A DNA stretch of 64,000 nucleotides from Chryseobacterium sp. LAM-KRS1. Its GTDB lineage: Bacteria; Bacteroidota; Bacteroidia; Flavobacteriales; Weeksellaceae. Shown here piece by piece: positions 37,721-45,630 of the stretch (its first letter is position 1; each line of letters begins with the position of its first letter). The stretch spans positions 1 to 64,000 of the forward strand of contig NZ_JAAOIZ010000001.1 of the NCBI RefSeq assembly GCF_013184525.1, written 5' to 3'. A program made the position numbers and the translations under genes. The notes beneath the pieces were generated by a model that saw only the letters and a program-made list of their open reading frames with translations, did no database searches and was not told where the DNA came from.

Positions 37721-38455
37721 TTATCTGCGAATGGTTACTCCTCCGTCTACGGACAGGTATGAACCTGAAATATAAGACGCTTCTTTTGAGGCCAGGAAAA
37801 CAATAGCATTGGCTATTTCTTCAGCTTCCCCGATTCGTTTCAGCGGAACCGCTGCTGCGATAGCATTTTTAATATCCTCAGGTGTTTGATGATTCATCGG
37901 GGTATCAGTTAATCCCGGAGCTACGGTATTGACTCTGATTTTTCTGTCTGCCAACTCTGTTGCTGCTGTACGGGCAATAGCATCAACGGCACTTTTTGTT
38001 GCAGCATAAGCTCCCATTTGTGCATATCCACTGACTGAAACTCCGGAAGAGATCAGGATTATGGAAGCTCCTTCTGCTAAATGCGGAATTAGTTTTTGTA
38101 AAGTAAAGAATAGGCCTTTTACATTGATGTTGAACAAATCATCAAAAACTTCTTCAGTCGTTTCTTCAATTGAGTGTTGTTTCGCTATACCTGCGTTCAG
38201 CACAAGTACATCAATTTTATTTCCGCTTTCCGCAACTTCTTTTGCCAACGTTTCAATGTCTGGTATTTTCGAAATATCCGACGCGAGGGTTTTTAAATTT
38301 TGGCTATTAATTTTTAGTGATGCTGCATTCAGGCTATCACTATTTCTTCCTGTTATTAAAACGTTTGCTCCTTTTGTGATAAATGTTTGGGCAGTTGCCA
38401 ATCCAATTCCTGCGCTTCCACCGGTGATTATTATATTTTTATTTTTAAAATCCAT
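37721..38455 (-). CDS. Short-chain dehydrogenase/reductase
   Basis: The 244-aa classical SDR has TGGSAGIGLATA near residue 12, LNAGIAKQHS near 87, the catalytic Ser in LISSGVSVSGYAQ, and YAATKSA near 150, with a C-terminal segment SGSYLSVDGG. The substrate is unknown. It is divergent from the HxlR-type regulator, which is the usual arrangement for a HxlR-controlled oxidoreductase. Confidence 0.92.
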   Translation of the reverse strand: MDFKNKNIIITGGSAGIGLATAQTFITKGANVLITGRNSDSLNAASLKINSQNLKTLASDISKIPDIETLAKEVAESGNKIDVLVLNAGIAKQHSIEETTEEVFDDLFNINVKGLFFTLQKLIPHLAEGASIILISSGVSVSGYAQMGAYAATKSAVDAIARTAATELADRKIRVNTVAPGLTDTPMNHQTPEDIKNAIAAAVPLKRIGEAEEIANAIVFLASKEASYISGSYLSVDGGVTIRR

Positions 38456-38534
38456 TTTTTAAATTTTGAATGATTGAAAAATTAATTTTAAGTCTAGGAC
38501 TTTTTTGTGTTTGAAATCGATTTCTTTAACGATG

Positions 38535-38542
38535 CAAAGTTA
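38535..38542 (-). promoter_or_regulatory. -7 element (TAACTTTG) for the SDR gene
   Basis: The minus strand reads TAACTTTG, about 80 nt upstream of the SDR start. Confidence 0.4.
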
Positions 38543-38562
38543 TAATGAATAAATTTATTTTA

Positions 38563-38610
38563 GTAACTTTGTAACTAAAAGTAACAGTAACTTTTGAGTA
38601 ACAAAGTAAC
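38563..38610. promoter_or_regulatory. Six GTAAC boxes with symmetric spacing (candidate HxlR operator)
   Basis: GTAAC occurs six times within 48 bp, starting at 38563, 38571, 38581, 38587, 38598 and 38606. The spacing (8, 10, 6, 11, 8) is close to symmetric. The last copy ends 2 bp before the HxlR start codon. The array overlaps the -7 element TAACTTTG at 38564-38571, so binding would affect transcription of the regulator and probably of the divergent SDR gene. Confidence 0.6.
38564..38571 (+). promoter_or_regulatory. -7 element (TAACTTTG) for the HxlR gene
   Basis: TAACTTTG lies within the GTAAC array, 41 nt before the start codon. Confidence 0.4.
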
Positions 38611-38612
38611 TT

Positions 38613-38972
38613 ATGGCGGAAATTGAATGCTCTGATAACGAGACAAACAGAAAACAAATCATGGCTGTTCACGATGCAATGGACGTATTGAATGGTAAGT
38701 GGAAAATTTCAATAATATCATCAGTTTGTTATTACAACAAACGGCGTTTTTCTGATATTTTGAATGACGTGAAGGGTATTTCCAATAAAATGCTCAGTAA
38801 AGAGCTGAAAGAACTGGAAATGAACCAGCTTGTAAAAAGAATAGTTAAGGATACTCAACCCGTGACGGTGCAATATCAGCTGACAGAATATGGTTTAACG
38901 CTGAAAAAAATTATTGATACTTTGGCTGATTGGGGAATCGAACATCGAAAAGTAATTGTTGGGAAGAAATGA
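38613..38972 (+). CDS. HxlR-family winged-helix regulator
   Basis: The 119-aa product has the HxlR winged-helix pattern AMDVLNGKWKISIISSVC, RRFSDILNDVKGISNKMLSKELKELE (in parts RRFSDILNDVKGISNKML and SKELKELE), and VQYQLTEYGLTLKKII. Regulators of this family respond to reactive electrophiles or redox signals and usually control the adjacent gene. It diverges from the SDR gene and has six GTAAC boxes in front of it. Confidence 0.92.
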   Translation: MAEIECSDNETNRKQIMAVHDAMDVLNGKWKISIISSVCYYNKRRFSDILNDVKGISNKMLSKELKELEMNQLVKRIVKDTQPVTVQYQLTEYGLTLKKIIDTLADWGIEHRKVIVGKK

Positions 38973-39001
38973 TAATAAAGAACCGGTAGTAAGAGCTTTT
39001 C

Positions 39002-39085
39002 TTTTATTTCCTGCGGAATTTCGGCGGCGGAAGCGTTATGATAATTCCTTCAGGTTGAACTTCCCCAACGGAACAAACAACGAAT
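39002..39085 (-). pseudogene. Possible remnant of a C-terminal coding fragment
   Basis: The minus strand between the truncated tRNA and the HxlR gene has a GC-richer open stretch of about 26 codons ending GIIITLPPPKFRRK-stop, without a start codon and with a stop just upstream. It looks like the end of a disrupted gene, but an accidental frame is possible. I cannot name a family. Confidence 0.2.
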
Positions 39086-39089
39086 TAAG

Positions 39090-39148
39090 TAAACGCGAAA
39101 GGATTCGAACCTTTGATCGTCCCGATTAAAAACCGGGATGCTCTATCC
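39090..39148 (-). pseudogene. Truncated tRNA-like gene, right copy
   Basis: As at 23273, only the 3' part of a tRNA is present: GGATAGAGCAT, anticodon stem CCCGG/TCGGG around TTTTTAA (a Lys-like TTT anticodon), a normal T-arm (GGTTCGAATCC) and CGCGTTT. The 5' acceptor strand is replaced by sequence shared with the left copy. Unlike the left copy no hairpin terminator follows it. Confidence 0.72.
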
Positions 39149-39180
39149 TGTCTGATGTATTAATTGAAGTTATAGAACAC

Positions 39181-39211
39181 AAAAAAACTCACAATACAAA
39201 TTGTGAGTTTT
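39181..39211 (-). terminator. Terminator of the tRNA-Ser/Pro/Arg operon
   Basis: The 12-bp stem AAAACTCACAAT/ATTGTGAGTTTT with loop ACAA has seven Ts after it on the minus strand. Confidence 0.9.
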
Positions 39212-39215
39212 AAAG

Positions 39216-39289
39216 TGAGCGCGAAAGGATTCGAACCTTTGACCGTCTGCTTAGAAGGCAGATGCTCTATCCAGCTGAGCTACGCACCC
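39216..39289 (-). tRNA. tRNA-Arg(TCT)
   Basis: Same sequence and fold as the copy at 23399-23472, with TCT in the anticodon loop. Confidence 0.95.
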
Positions 39290-39335
39290 ATAAAAAGTTG
39301 ATTCCCGCTTAGTTTTACAAGCGCATTAAAAAAAG

Positions 39336-39410
39336 TCGGGGCGGCAGGATTCGAACCTGCGACCTCCTGGTCCCAAACCAGGCGCGATGACCGGACTACG
39401 CTACGCCCCG
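39336..39410 (-). tRNA. tRNA-Pro(TGG)
   Basis: Same sequence and fold as the copy at 23504-23578. The spacer to tRNA-Arg is unrelated to that of the left copy. Confidence 0.95.
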
Positions 39411-39434
39411 AGTATATTGTAAGAAAAAGAAAAG

Positions 39435-39519
39435 CGGAGGGTAAGGGATTCGAACCCTTGCGACACTTTCGCGTCGACAGTTTAGCAAACTGCTCCGTTA
39501 ACCACTCCGGCAACCCTCC
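39435..39519 (-). tRNA. tRNA-Ser(GCT)
   Basis: This 85-nt class II tRNA has acceptor GGAGGGT/ACCCTCC, anticodon loop TTGCTAA with GCT, a long variable arm (GTCGACGCGAAAGTGTCGC) and T-arm AAGGGTTCGAATCCCTT. It is the first tRNA of the right-hand operon and is not duplicated at the left. Confidence 0.96.
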
Positions 39520-39564
39520 TTTTATCTTTATTTTTTAATGATCGTTATTCCGTTATTGCGAGTG

Positions 39565-39595
39565 CAAATATAGAATAGATTTCTTTATTTACCAA
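39565..39595 (-). promoter_or_regulatory. Promoter of the tRNA-Ser/Pro/Arg operon
   Basis: On the minus strand, TTG at 39593-39595 is separated by 20 nt from TATATTTG at 39565-39572. This is a good Bacteroidota -33/-7 pair. Confidence 0.7.
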
Positions 39596-39618
39596 ATAAA
39601 TTTCAAGAAAATTTTGCG

Positions 39619-39626
39619 TATTTTTG
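39619..39626 (+). promoter_or_regulatory. -7 element (TATTTTTG) for the amidase gene
   Basis: TATTTTTG ends 30 nt before the ATG at 39656. Confidence 0.45.
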
Positions 39627-39655
39627 AGCTAATAAATGATTAAAAAATTAGACTA

Positions 39656-40681
39656 ATGCGTAAAACATTATATATCATCGGATTAACCGCTTTTGTTTTT
39701 TCTTGTGCCCCTCAGAAGAAAGTTGTGAAAACAACATATAAGCCGAAAAATCCAGTGACACAGCCAAAAACCGTAGTTAAAACTCCTGTTGCAGAAAAGC
39801 CGAAACCACAAATTACAAGTGATCATGGAGTAGAGTTTTTTACAACCAATATTGCAGATCCTACCAAAAATGATAATACAGCAAGTTACGGCTCCATTGT
39901 CTCCGCAAAACCGGCCGGATATAAAGTAGTAAAAACCTATTTTCCTGCGATAGCGCAAAATTTCAGACAGAGATATTTAATATTACACTATACTGCTTTA
40001 CCGGATGATAAATCCATAACTGTGCTTACCCAGCAAGCGGTGAGTGCACATTATCTTGTTAATAATATAGGGGATAATCAGATTTATCAACTGGTAGATG
40101 AAAATAAACGGGCGTATCATGCAGGGATAAGCTCTTGGAGGAATGATAAAAACCTTAATGATAATTCGATTGGAATTGAAATTGTAAATACCGGATATAC
40201 TACTGATGGGACCGGAAAAAGGATTTTTGCCCCGTTTAGTGATGAACAAGTAAGAAAGGTAGCTGCATTAGCAAAAGATATTGCTACCAGATACCAGATT
40301 CCGGCGACCAATGTTTTGGCCCACTCCGATATTGCACCAACCAGAAAACAGGATCCGGGACCAATGTTTCCATGGAAAAAATTATATGACGAATATCAGA
40401 TAGGAATGTGGTACGATGAAGCAGCAAAACAAAGTATCTTTGAACTGGCACAAACCGATTTTACAACCCGATATAATGAGCCGTCATTTATCTTTTTAAT
40501 TCAGACAGCACTTCAGAAGTTCGGGTACGGGATTGAGCCGAGCGGAAAATGGGATGATGCAACAAAGAAAACCATTGAGGCTTTTCAATATCATTTCCGC
40601 CCTCAGAATTATGATGGAATAATGGATGCTGAGACCTGGGCCATATTGCAGGCTCTCAATCAGAAGTATCCGGTAAAATAA
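39656..40681 (+). CDS. N-acetylmuramoyl-L-alanine amidase lipoprotein
   Basis: The 341-aa product has a lipoprotein signal (FSCAPQ, Cys17), then a proline/lysine-rich linker. The Amidase_2 (AmiD-like) domain follows from about residue 95 with LILHYTALPDD (zinc His), DNSIGIEIVNTG (catalytic Glu) and LAHSDIAPTRKQDPGPMFPW (zinc His and Asp). A C-terminal peptidoglycan-binding repeat (TALQKFGYGIEPSGKWDD) ends it. It cleaves the bond between N-acetylmuramic acid and L-Ala, probably from the outer-membrane inner face. Confidence 0.94.
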   Translation: MRKTLYIIGLTAFVFSCAPQKKVVKTTYKPKNPVTQPKTVVKTPVAEKPKPQITSDHGVEFFTTNIADPTKNDNTASYGSIVSAKPAGYKVVKTYFPAIAQNFRQRYLILHYTALPDDKSITVLTQQAVSAHYLVNNIGDNQIYQLVDENKRAYHAGISSWRNDKNLNDNSIGIEIVNTGYTTDGTGKRIFAPFSDEQVRKVAALAKDIATRYQIPATNVLAHSDIAPTRKQDPGPMFPWKKLYDEYQIGMWYDEAAKQSIFELAQTDFTTRYNEPSFIFLIQTALQKFGYGIEPSGKWDDATKKTIEAFQYHFRPQNYDGIMDAETWAILQALNQKYPVK

Positions 40682-40687
40682 AATGAA

Positions 40688-40717
40688 AAAAAGCGCATCT
40701 GTTAACGATGCGTTTTT
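40688..40717 (+). terminator. Terminator after the amidase gene
   Basis: The stem AAAGCGCATC/GATGCGTTTTT with loop TGTTAAC is followed by Ts. Confidence 0.85.
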
Positions 40718-40753
40718 GCTATATTTAAACGATAAAAAAATAGAAAATCTGTA

Positions 40754-42154
40754 ATGGAAAATTTCAGAAAAGAAAGCGATTTGCTGGGAGAACTTAACGT
40801 GCCGGTGGACGCTTATTATGGAGTGCAAACCCAGAGAGCGATCGATAACTTCAAAATTTCGGGACAGCTTCTGTCTTCATATCCTGATTTTATTAAAGGA
40901 TTGGCTTTTGTAAAAAAAGCTGCGGCTAAGACTAATTATGAATTAGGCCTTTTGGAAGAAGATCTTTATTTCAAGATTGCAGAAACATGTGATGAGATCA
41001 TTGATGGACAACTTCATGAACAGTTCCCTGTGGACATGATTCAGGGAGGAGCCGGTACTTCGATCAACATGAATGCGAATGAGGTAATCGCCAACAGGGT
41101 TTTAGAAAAATTAGGAAAGAACAAAGGAGAATATCAGTATTGTTCGCCAAACGATCATATCAATCTTTCCCAATCTACCAACGATGCTTATCCTACAGCT
41201 ATTAAAGTTGGACTTTTACGTATGAATGTACGATTGGTTGAAAAACTGGAAAAAATAGTAGCCGCTTTTCGTGCTAAAGGAGAGGAGTTTCACGATGTTA
41301 TTAAAATGGGCAGAACTCAGCTTCAGGATGCGGTTCCTATGACTTTAGGACAGGAATTTGAAGCATTTGCTGCTAATCTGGAAGAAGATATTTCTAAACT
41401 GAATAATAATGCCGATCTCTTTGTTGAGGTCAATATGGGAGCGACTGCTATTGGAACAGGGATTAATGCTCCGATCGGCTATGCCTCTCTTTGTGCTAAA
41501 AATCTGGCTCAGCTGACCGGTTTTCCGATTGTTTCCGCACCAAACCTTGTAGAAGCAACTCCGGATACGGGATCTTATGTGATTTATTCTTCTGCTATGA
41601 AACGTCTTGCGGTAAAACTATCCAAGATATGTAATGATTTAAGGTTGTTAACTTCAGGTCCGAGAGCGGGTCTTTTTGAAATTAATCTACCTCCAATGCA
41701 GCCGGGATCATCGATCATGCCGGGGAAAGTAAACCCTGTGATTCCTGAAGTGGTAAACCAAGTATGCTTTAAGGTAATAGGAAATGACCTTACGGTAACT
41801 TTTGCTGCCGAAGCAGGACAGTTGCAACTGAATGTAATGGAGCCGGTACTTTCTCATGCGATTATGGAGAACATTAATTTCCTTTCCAACGCTTTGGATA
41901 CACTTCGTACAAAATGTATAGTTGGCATTACCGCTAATAAGGAAGTTTGTTTGAATATGGTAAAACACAGCATTGGTATTGTGACTGCACTTAATCCTTA
42001 CATTGGATACAAACAATCGACACAAATCGCTAAAGAAGCATTGGAGACAGGAAAAAGTGTATACAACCTTGTACTTGAAAAAGGAGTGCTTACTCAGGAG
42101 AAGCTTGATGAAATTCTTGATCCTAAGAACATGCTGATGCCGCATAACAAATAA
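40754..42154 (+). CDS. aspA: Aspartate ammonia-lyase
   Basis: The 466-aa product is a fumarase/aspartase-superfamily enzyme. It has ESDLLGELNVPVDAYYGVQTQRA at the start (ESDLLGELNVP and VDAYYGVQTQRA), MGRTQLQDAVPMTLGQEF near 180 and the signature GSSIMPGKVNPVIPE near 320. It converts L-aspartate to fumarate and ammonia. The fumarase C alternative is less likely given the aspartase-type N-terminus. The gene is followed by a strong terminator. Confidence 0.93.
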   Translation: MENFRKESDLLGELNVPVDAYYGVQTQRAIDNFKISGQLLSSYPDFIKGLAFVKKAAAKTNYELGLLEEDLYFKIAETCDEIIDGQLHEQFPVDMIQGGAGTSINMNANEVIANRVLEKLGKNKGEYQYCSPNDHINLSQSTNDAYPTAIKVGLLRMNVRLVEKLEKIVAAFRAKGEEFHDVIKMGRTQLQDAVPMTLGQEFEAFAANLEEDISKLNNNADLFVEVNMGATAIGTGINAPIGYASLCAKNLAQLTGFPIVSAPNLVEATPDTGSYVIYSSAMKRLAVKLSKICNDLRLLTSGPRAGLFEINLPPMQPGSSIMPGKVNPVIPEVVNQVCFKVIGNDLTVTFAAEAGQLQLNVMEPVLSHAIMENINFLSNALDTLRTKCIVGITANKEVCLNMVKHSIGIVTALNPYIGYKQSTQIAKEALETGKSVYNLVLEKGVLTQEKLDEILDPKNMLMPHNK

Positions 42155-42185
42155 AATTGGTTATTACCTAAGAATAAAATAATAT

Positions 42186-42226
42186 AAGATCTTCATCTGA
42201 AAATATTCAGGTGGGGATCTTTTTAA
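42186..42226 (+). terminator. Terminator after aspA
   Basis: A 16-bp stem with three or four G-U pairs (AAGATCTTCATCTGAA with TTCAGGTGGGGATCTT) and loop AATA is followed by TTTTT. Confidence 0.85.
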
Positions 42227-42238
42227 TACAACCGGACA

Positions 42239-43087
42239 TTGAGGTTTTTAATTATAATTCCTGCACACAACGAAGAGGATCATCTTCCATTTACCCTGGA
42301 TTCTTTACAGCAACAACGTTATAAGGATTTCAAAGTTGTGGTTACCAATGATGGCTCCACAGACCATACCCCTGAAATTATTAAACGATATACAGATACA
42401 GATTCCCGTTTTGAAACTGTCAACCTGCAGAAGTCGGCTCATCAGCCGGGTTCCAAAGTAGTTAATGCTTTTAAAAAAGGGTTAGAAACTCAGGATTTGG
42501 ATCATTTTGATATAATCTGCAAGTTTGATGCGGATATTATTTTGGACGAAAATTATCTTGAAACAATAGAAAAATCTTTCAGCAATAACCCCAAATACGG
42601 TTTGGTAGGTGGTCTGCTGTATGTAGAAAAAGAAGGAGATTGGGTTTATGAGGGAAATTCAAATAAAAATCATGTCAGGGGCCCGTTGAAGGCGTACCGC
42701 AAAGAATGCTTTCTTGAGATCGGTGGATTAAGGGAAACATTGGGCTGGGATAATATAGACTCTATACTATTGGAGCATTTAGGATGGAAAGAAGTCGTTC
42801 TACCGGAATTAAAAGTAAAGTTGATTAAAGTAAAAGGAGCTGATTATACAGTCAGGGAATCGGATTATTACGGACGTTATTTTTACTTTCTTGGGCTAAA
42901 CAGATTTCTGGCATATGTTGCATCCTTAAAGGAAGCGATGAAAATCAGATCTGTGTCATTTTTTTTCTCTATCATTAAAGCCTATGAAAGCTGCAGGTCT
43001 AAAAAACTGGAACTGAAAATCAGCAAAGAAGAACAAAAGGTTATTAACAATAAACGATGGGAGACTTTAAAAAAGAAATGGCTTTGA
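42239..43087 (+). CDS. Family 2 glycosyltransferase (TTG start)
   Basis: The 282-aa product has a GT-A fold with IIIPAHNEEDHLPFTLDSLQQQ at the N-terminus (IIIPAHNEEDHLPFTL), VVTNDGSTDHTPEI, the metal-binding KFDADIIL (DxD) near residue 95 and GPLKAYRKECF near 150. No upstream ATG fits; TTG at 42239 is the only start that keeps the conserved first strand. It is the first of a group of envelope glycan genes. The acceptor is unknown. Confidence 0.88.
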   Translation: MRFLIIIPAHNEEDHLPFTLDSLQQQRYKDFKVVVTNDGSTDHTPEIIKRYTDTDSRFETVNLQKSAHQPGSKVVNAFKKGLETQDLDHFDIICKFDADIILDENYLETIEKSFSNNPKYGLVGGLLYVEKEGDWVYEGNSNKNHVRGPLKAYRKECFLEIGGLRETLGWDNIDSILLEHLGWKEVVLPELKVKLIKVKGADYTVRESDYYGRYFYFLGLNRFLAYVASLKEAMKIRSVSFFFSIIKAYESCRSKKLELKISKEEQKVINNKRWETLKKKWL

Positions 43088-43109
43088 GGATAAAATAAAT
43101 AAAAACATT

Positions 43110-44150
43110 TTGAAAAACATAGCTTACATAGAAATAGATACACATGCTGAAATTGCCCGTGCTTTCATGGATATTATGAAAGGTTCGGAAGAGTTTACGG
43201 TAGACTATTATTTTTCAAAAAAAATCAAAGATCAAATTAAGGAAGATGGCGAAACGATTTTTTTGTCTGACAGTTCCATGATCAGTGATCAGCTGAAAGC
43301 AAAAAATTATGATATCATTATCATCGGGACGGCACATCGTTATTTCAGTACTTTCCTCGCGATTGTTCAGAAATATAAAGCTGCTGTTATTACCCATAAC
43401 CTGAATTTTCCTCAATCCTCAAAATTAAGCTTAATCAAAAGTATTTTCAAAGAAGACTTTATTTACAGGCTTAAATTATGGTGGAAAGAAGGTCTTTTCT
43501 ATTCTTCAAAAGTTTACCAGCATGCAGGTCATCTTCTTGTGTTGGATAATGCGCTCTGTACGGGTAAATATCAGTTTCTTCCCCTGTTTTATACTTCCAA
43601 TTTTAATAGGGTTCAACAGGATGATGTCAATATTGTAATTCCAGGAGGAGTCTCTCAGAAAAGAAGGAATTATGATCATATTTTTAAAACAATCCGGACT
43701 TTAAAAACAGATCAAAGATTCACTTTTATATTTCTTGGGAAAGCTCAGGGTGAAGAATTGAAAGCGCTTGAAAAATTATCCGGGAATTTACCTGCCAATA
43801 TTACCATACATTATTTTAAAGAAAGGGTTTCGGCAGAAGATTATGACCTATGGATGGCAAAAGCAGATGTATTATGGTGTCCTGTTCAGCAGCAAACTGA
43901 ATTTTTCAGTCAGAAAGAGATTTACGGAAAAACCAAAATGACCGGAAATGTCGGAGATGCGATCAAATATGGAAAATTGGCTGTTTTTCCTAAAAACTAT
44001 TCCTCGCAATTGGATTTTATCATTCCGGAAAATGAGAACATTGCCGAGCAGTTTCAACAGCTTAAAAGACAGAGTTTTGACTTTCATAAGAACTATAGTA
44101 AAGAAAGTATCCGGAAAAAGCTCGGGGATGTTTTAAATGGTCTTATTTAA
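43110..44150 (+). CDS. Putative glycosyltransferase (TTG start)
   Basis: The 346-aa product looks like a GT-B-type transferase: an N-terminal Rossmann-like half (KNIAYIEIDTHAEIARAFMD, YDIIIIGTAHRYFSTFLAI) and a C-terminal half with VNIVIPGGVSQKRRNYD, FTFIFLGKAQG and LWCPVQQQTEFFSQKEIYGKTK (LWCPVQQQTEFFSQKE). I do not recognise a specific family. The only plausible start is TTG at 43110, as for the gene before it. Its end overlaps the opposing flippase gene by 8 bp. Confidence 0.75.
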   Translation: MKNIAYIEIDTHAEIARAFMDIMKGSEEFTVDYYFSKKIKDQIKEDGETIFLSDSSMISDQLKAKNYDIIIIGTAHRYFSTFLAIVQKYKAAVITHNLNFPQSSKLSLIKSIFKEDFIYRLKLWWKEGLFYSSKVYQHAGHLLVLDNALCTGKYQFLPLFYTSNFNRVQQDDVNIVIPGGVSQKRRNYDHIFKTIRTLKTDQRFTFIFLGKAQGEELKALEKLSGNLPANITIHYFKERVSAEDYDLWMAKADVLWCPVQQQTEFFSQKEIYGKTKMTGNVGDAIKYGKLAVFPKNYSSQLDFIIPENENIAEQFQQLKRQSFDFHKNYSKESIRKKLGDVLNGLI

Positions 44151-45621
44151 ACTTAAATATCCCTTTGATGAAAGCTGCGTTCAGATAATCCTCAACAGGG
44201 AATATTTTTGTGAAATAATTTCCGATATAAATAAGCACCAAAACCACGCTTGGTTTGTAGATCAGGTTAATGAAATTATTATTGAAAGTAGGCAATACAA
44301 TAGCCACGGTAATTGCTAACGTACAGATAATAGACACAAAGATCATCTCAATAGATAAGGGTGAAACCTTAAACACGAAATAATTAAAGGCTATTTTAAT
44401 GACATTATAAGTAGTTAATGAAATGGCCGTCGACAAGGCAATTCCAATTAATTTCAGATCGGTATGCTTAATGAAATAATAGTTAAGTCCTATTGTTAAG
44501 CCTGCGAGAAGAAGCATAACTACGATGTTGAAACGATAGTATTTTGAAAGAGAAATAATATTTCCGTTGAATCCTGTTGCGAGATCTATTAAAACCGCTG
44601 AACCCCAAATCCAGACTACAGGTTCATATTCCCTGAGCATTGTTCCGTTCTTGGGCATGAACTGAGTAAGAAATGGGAACCCTACCATAATGCAGGAAAA
44701 TAATATGGCCCCTAGAAAATATAATGATAGTGAGGTTTTTTTATGAAATCTGTCCAGTTCTTCCATATTCCCTTCCGCTAATGTTTTGCTGATGATCGGA
44801 GCAGAAATATTAAATAATCCCAGTTGTGGAATAGAGATGAGCGAAATCAGCGCGTACAGGACAGCGTAGATCCCATTCTCTTCCATTCCCATGAATTCAC
44901 CGATCATGAAACTGTTAATCGCCAGGTAATTTCCAAAGGTTCCTAAAAAACCGAAGAAACTGTAGTTCGTAAATTCTTTCCAGAAATTATTTTTTTTGAA
45001 ATAGTCGGTACTGAAGTCGAGTTTAATCTTTTCTAACCTGTTCGTATAATAAATATACCCTAAGAGCATCAATGCGAACATACCAAAGAAAAAGGCAAAA
45101 GCGATCCGTTGAGACACAAGTAAATATGAAAAAAGGCAGAAGGCTCCTAGGTTTGCTATTTTAGGGAAAATATTGTCGAAGATATTGGAGACAACAATTC
45201 TCTTATAATTTGAAGTGTATTTATTGAATAGGGCGCAGAGTGATAAAATCAAAACCATAGGTAAAATAATTTCCTTACTTTTCCAGGCTTCAAGCTTTGT
45301 AAACTTGGGATAAATCAACGGAATGATGAAGAAAACAATAGCAAATACTGCAAAATTAATCAGAATGGTGAGCAATGAGATGGAAAGCATATTTTGCTTT
45401 TTGCCATCCTTTTCTACCCTGTGGAAAAATTTAACGTTAGAATAAGAAATTCCCAATACAACAAAGGGAACAAGCATTTCTGCAGTAGGCAAAATGTAGC
45501 GAAGCTTTCCGTAAAATTCAAAATTGCTCGGAAAGATGAATATGGCTGATACGGTACCTAACAAGAAGCCTATATAACCGATAATGGAATATTTGAATCC
45601 TTGTCTTGCTACTACACTCAT
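44143..45621 (-). CDS. Wzx-like polysaccharide flippase
   Basis: The 492-aa product has about 12-14 hydrophobic segments and an N-terminus like the polysaccharide-transport family (ARQGFKYSIIGYIGFLLGT, then LGISYSNVKFFHR). It probably moves lipid-linked saccharides across the inner membrane. It lies 9 bp after the FkbM methyltransferase gene and is cotranscribed with it. It opposes the two glycosyltransferase genes. Confidence 0.88.
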   Translation of the reverse strand: MSVVARQGFKYSIIGYIGFLLGTVSAIFIFPSNFEFYGKLRYILPTAEMLVPFVVLGISYSNVKFFHRVEKDGKKQNMLSISLLTILINFAVFAIVFFIIPLIYPKFTKLEAWKSKEIILPMVLILSLCALFNKYTSNYKRIVVSNIFDNIFPKIANLGAFCLFSYLLVSQRIAFAFFFGMFALMLLGYIYYTNRLEKIKLDFSTDYFKKNNFWKEFTNYSFFGFLGTFGNYLAINSFMIGEFMGMEENGIYAVLYALISLISIPQLGLFNISAPIISKTLAEGNMEELDRFHKKTSLSLYFLGAILFSCIMVGFPFLTQFMPKNGTMLREYEPVVWIWGSAVLIDLATGFNGNIISLSKYYRFNIVVMLLLAGLTIGLNYYFIKHTDLKLIGIALSTAISLTTYNVIKIAFNYFVFKVSPLSIEMIFVSIICTLAITVAIVLPTFNNNFINLIYKPSVVLVLIYIGNYFTKIFPVEDYLNAAFIKGIFKFK

Positions 45622-45630
45622 AAAGATATT

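Larger units (their letters stand above)
39090..39410 (-). repeat. Right copy of the truncated-tRNA / tRNA-Arg / tRNA-Pro cassette
   Basis: This is the direct repeat of 23273-23578, 15.8 kb away, in the same orientation. The truncated tRNA, linker, hairpin, tRNA-Arg and tRNA-Pro occur in the same order, and tRNA-Ser follows only here. Confidence 0.85.

Noticed and set aside
23579..39215. Integrative element with its own integrase
   Set aside because: I found no recombinase, relaxase or transposase gene between the tRNA copies; only the repeats support mobility.
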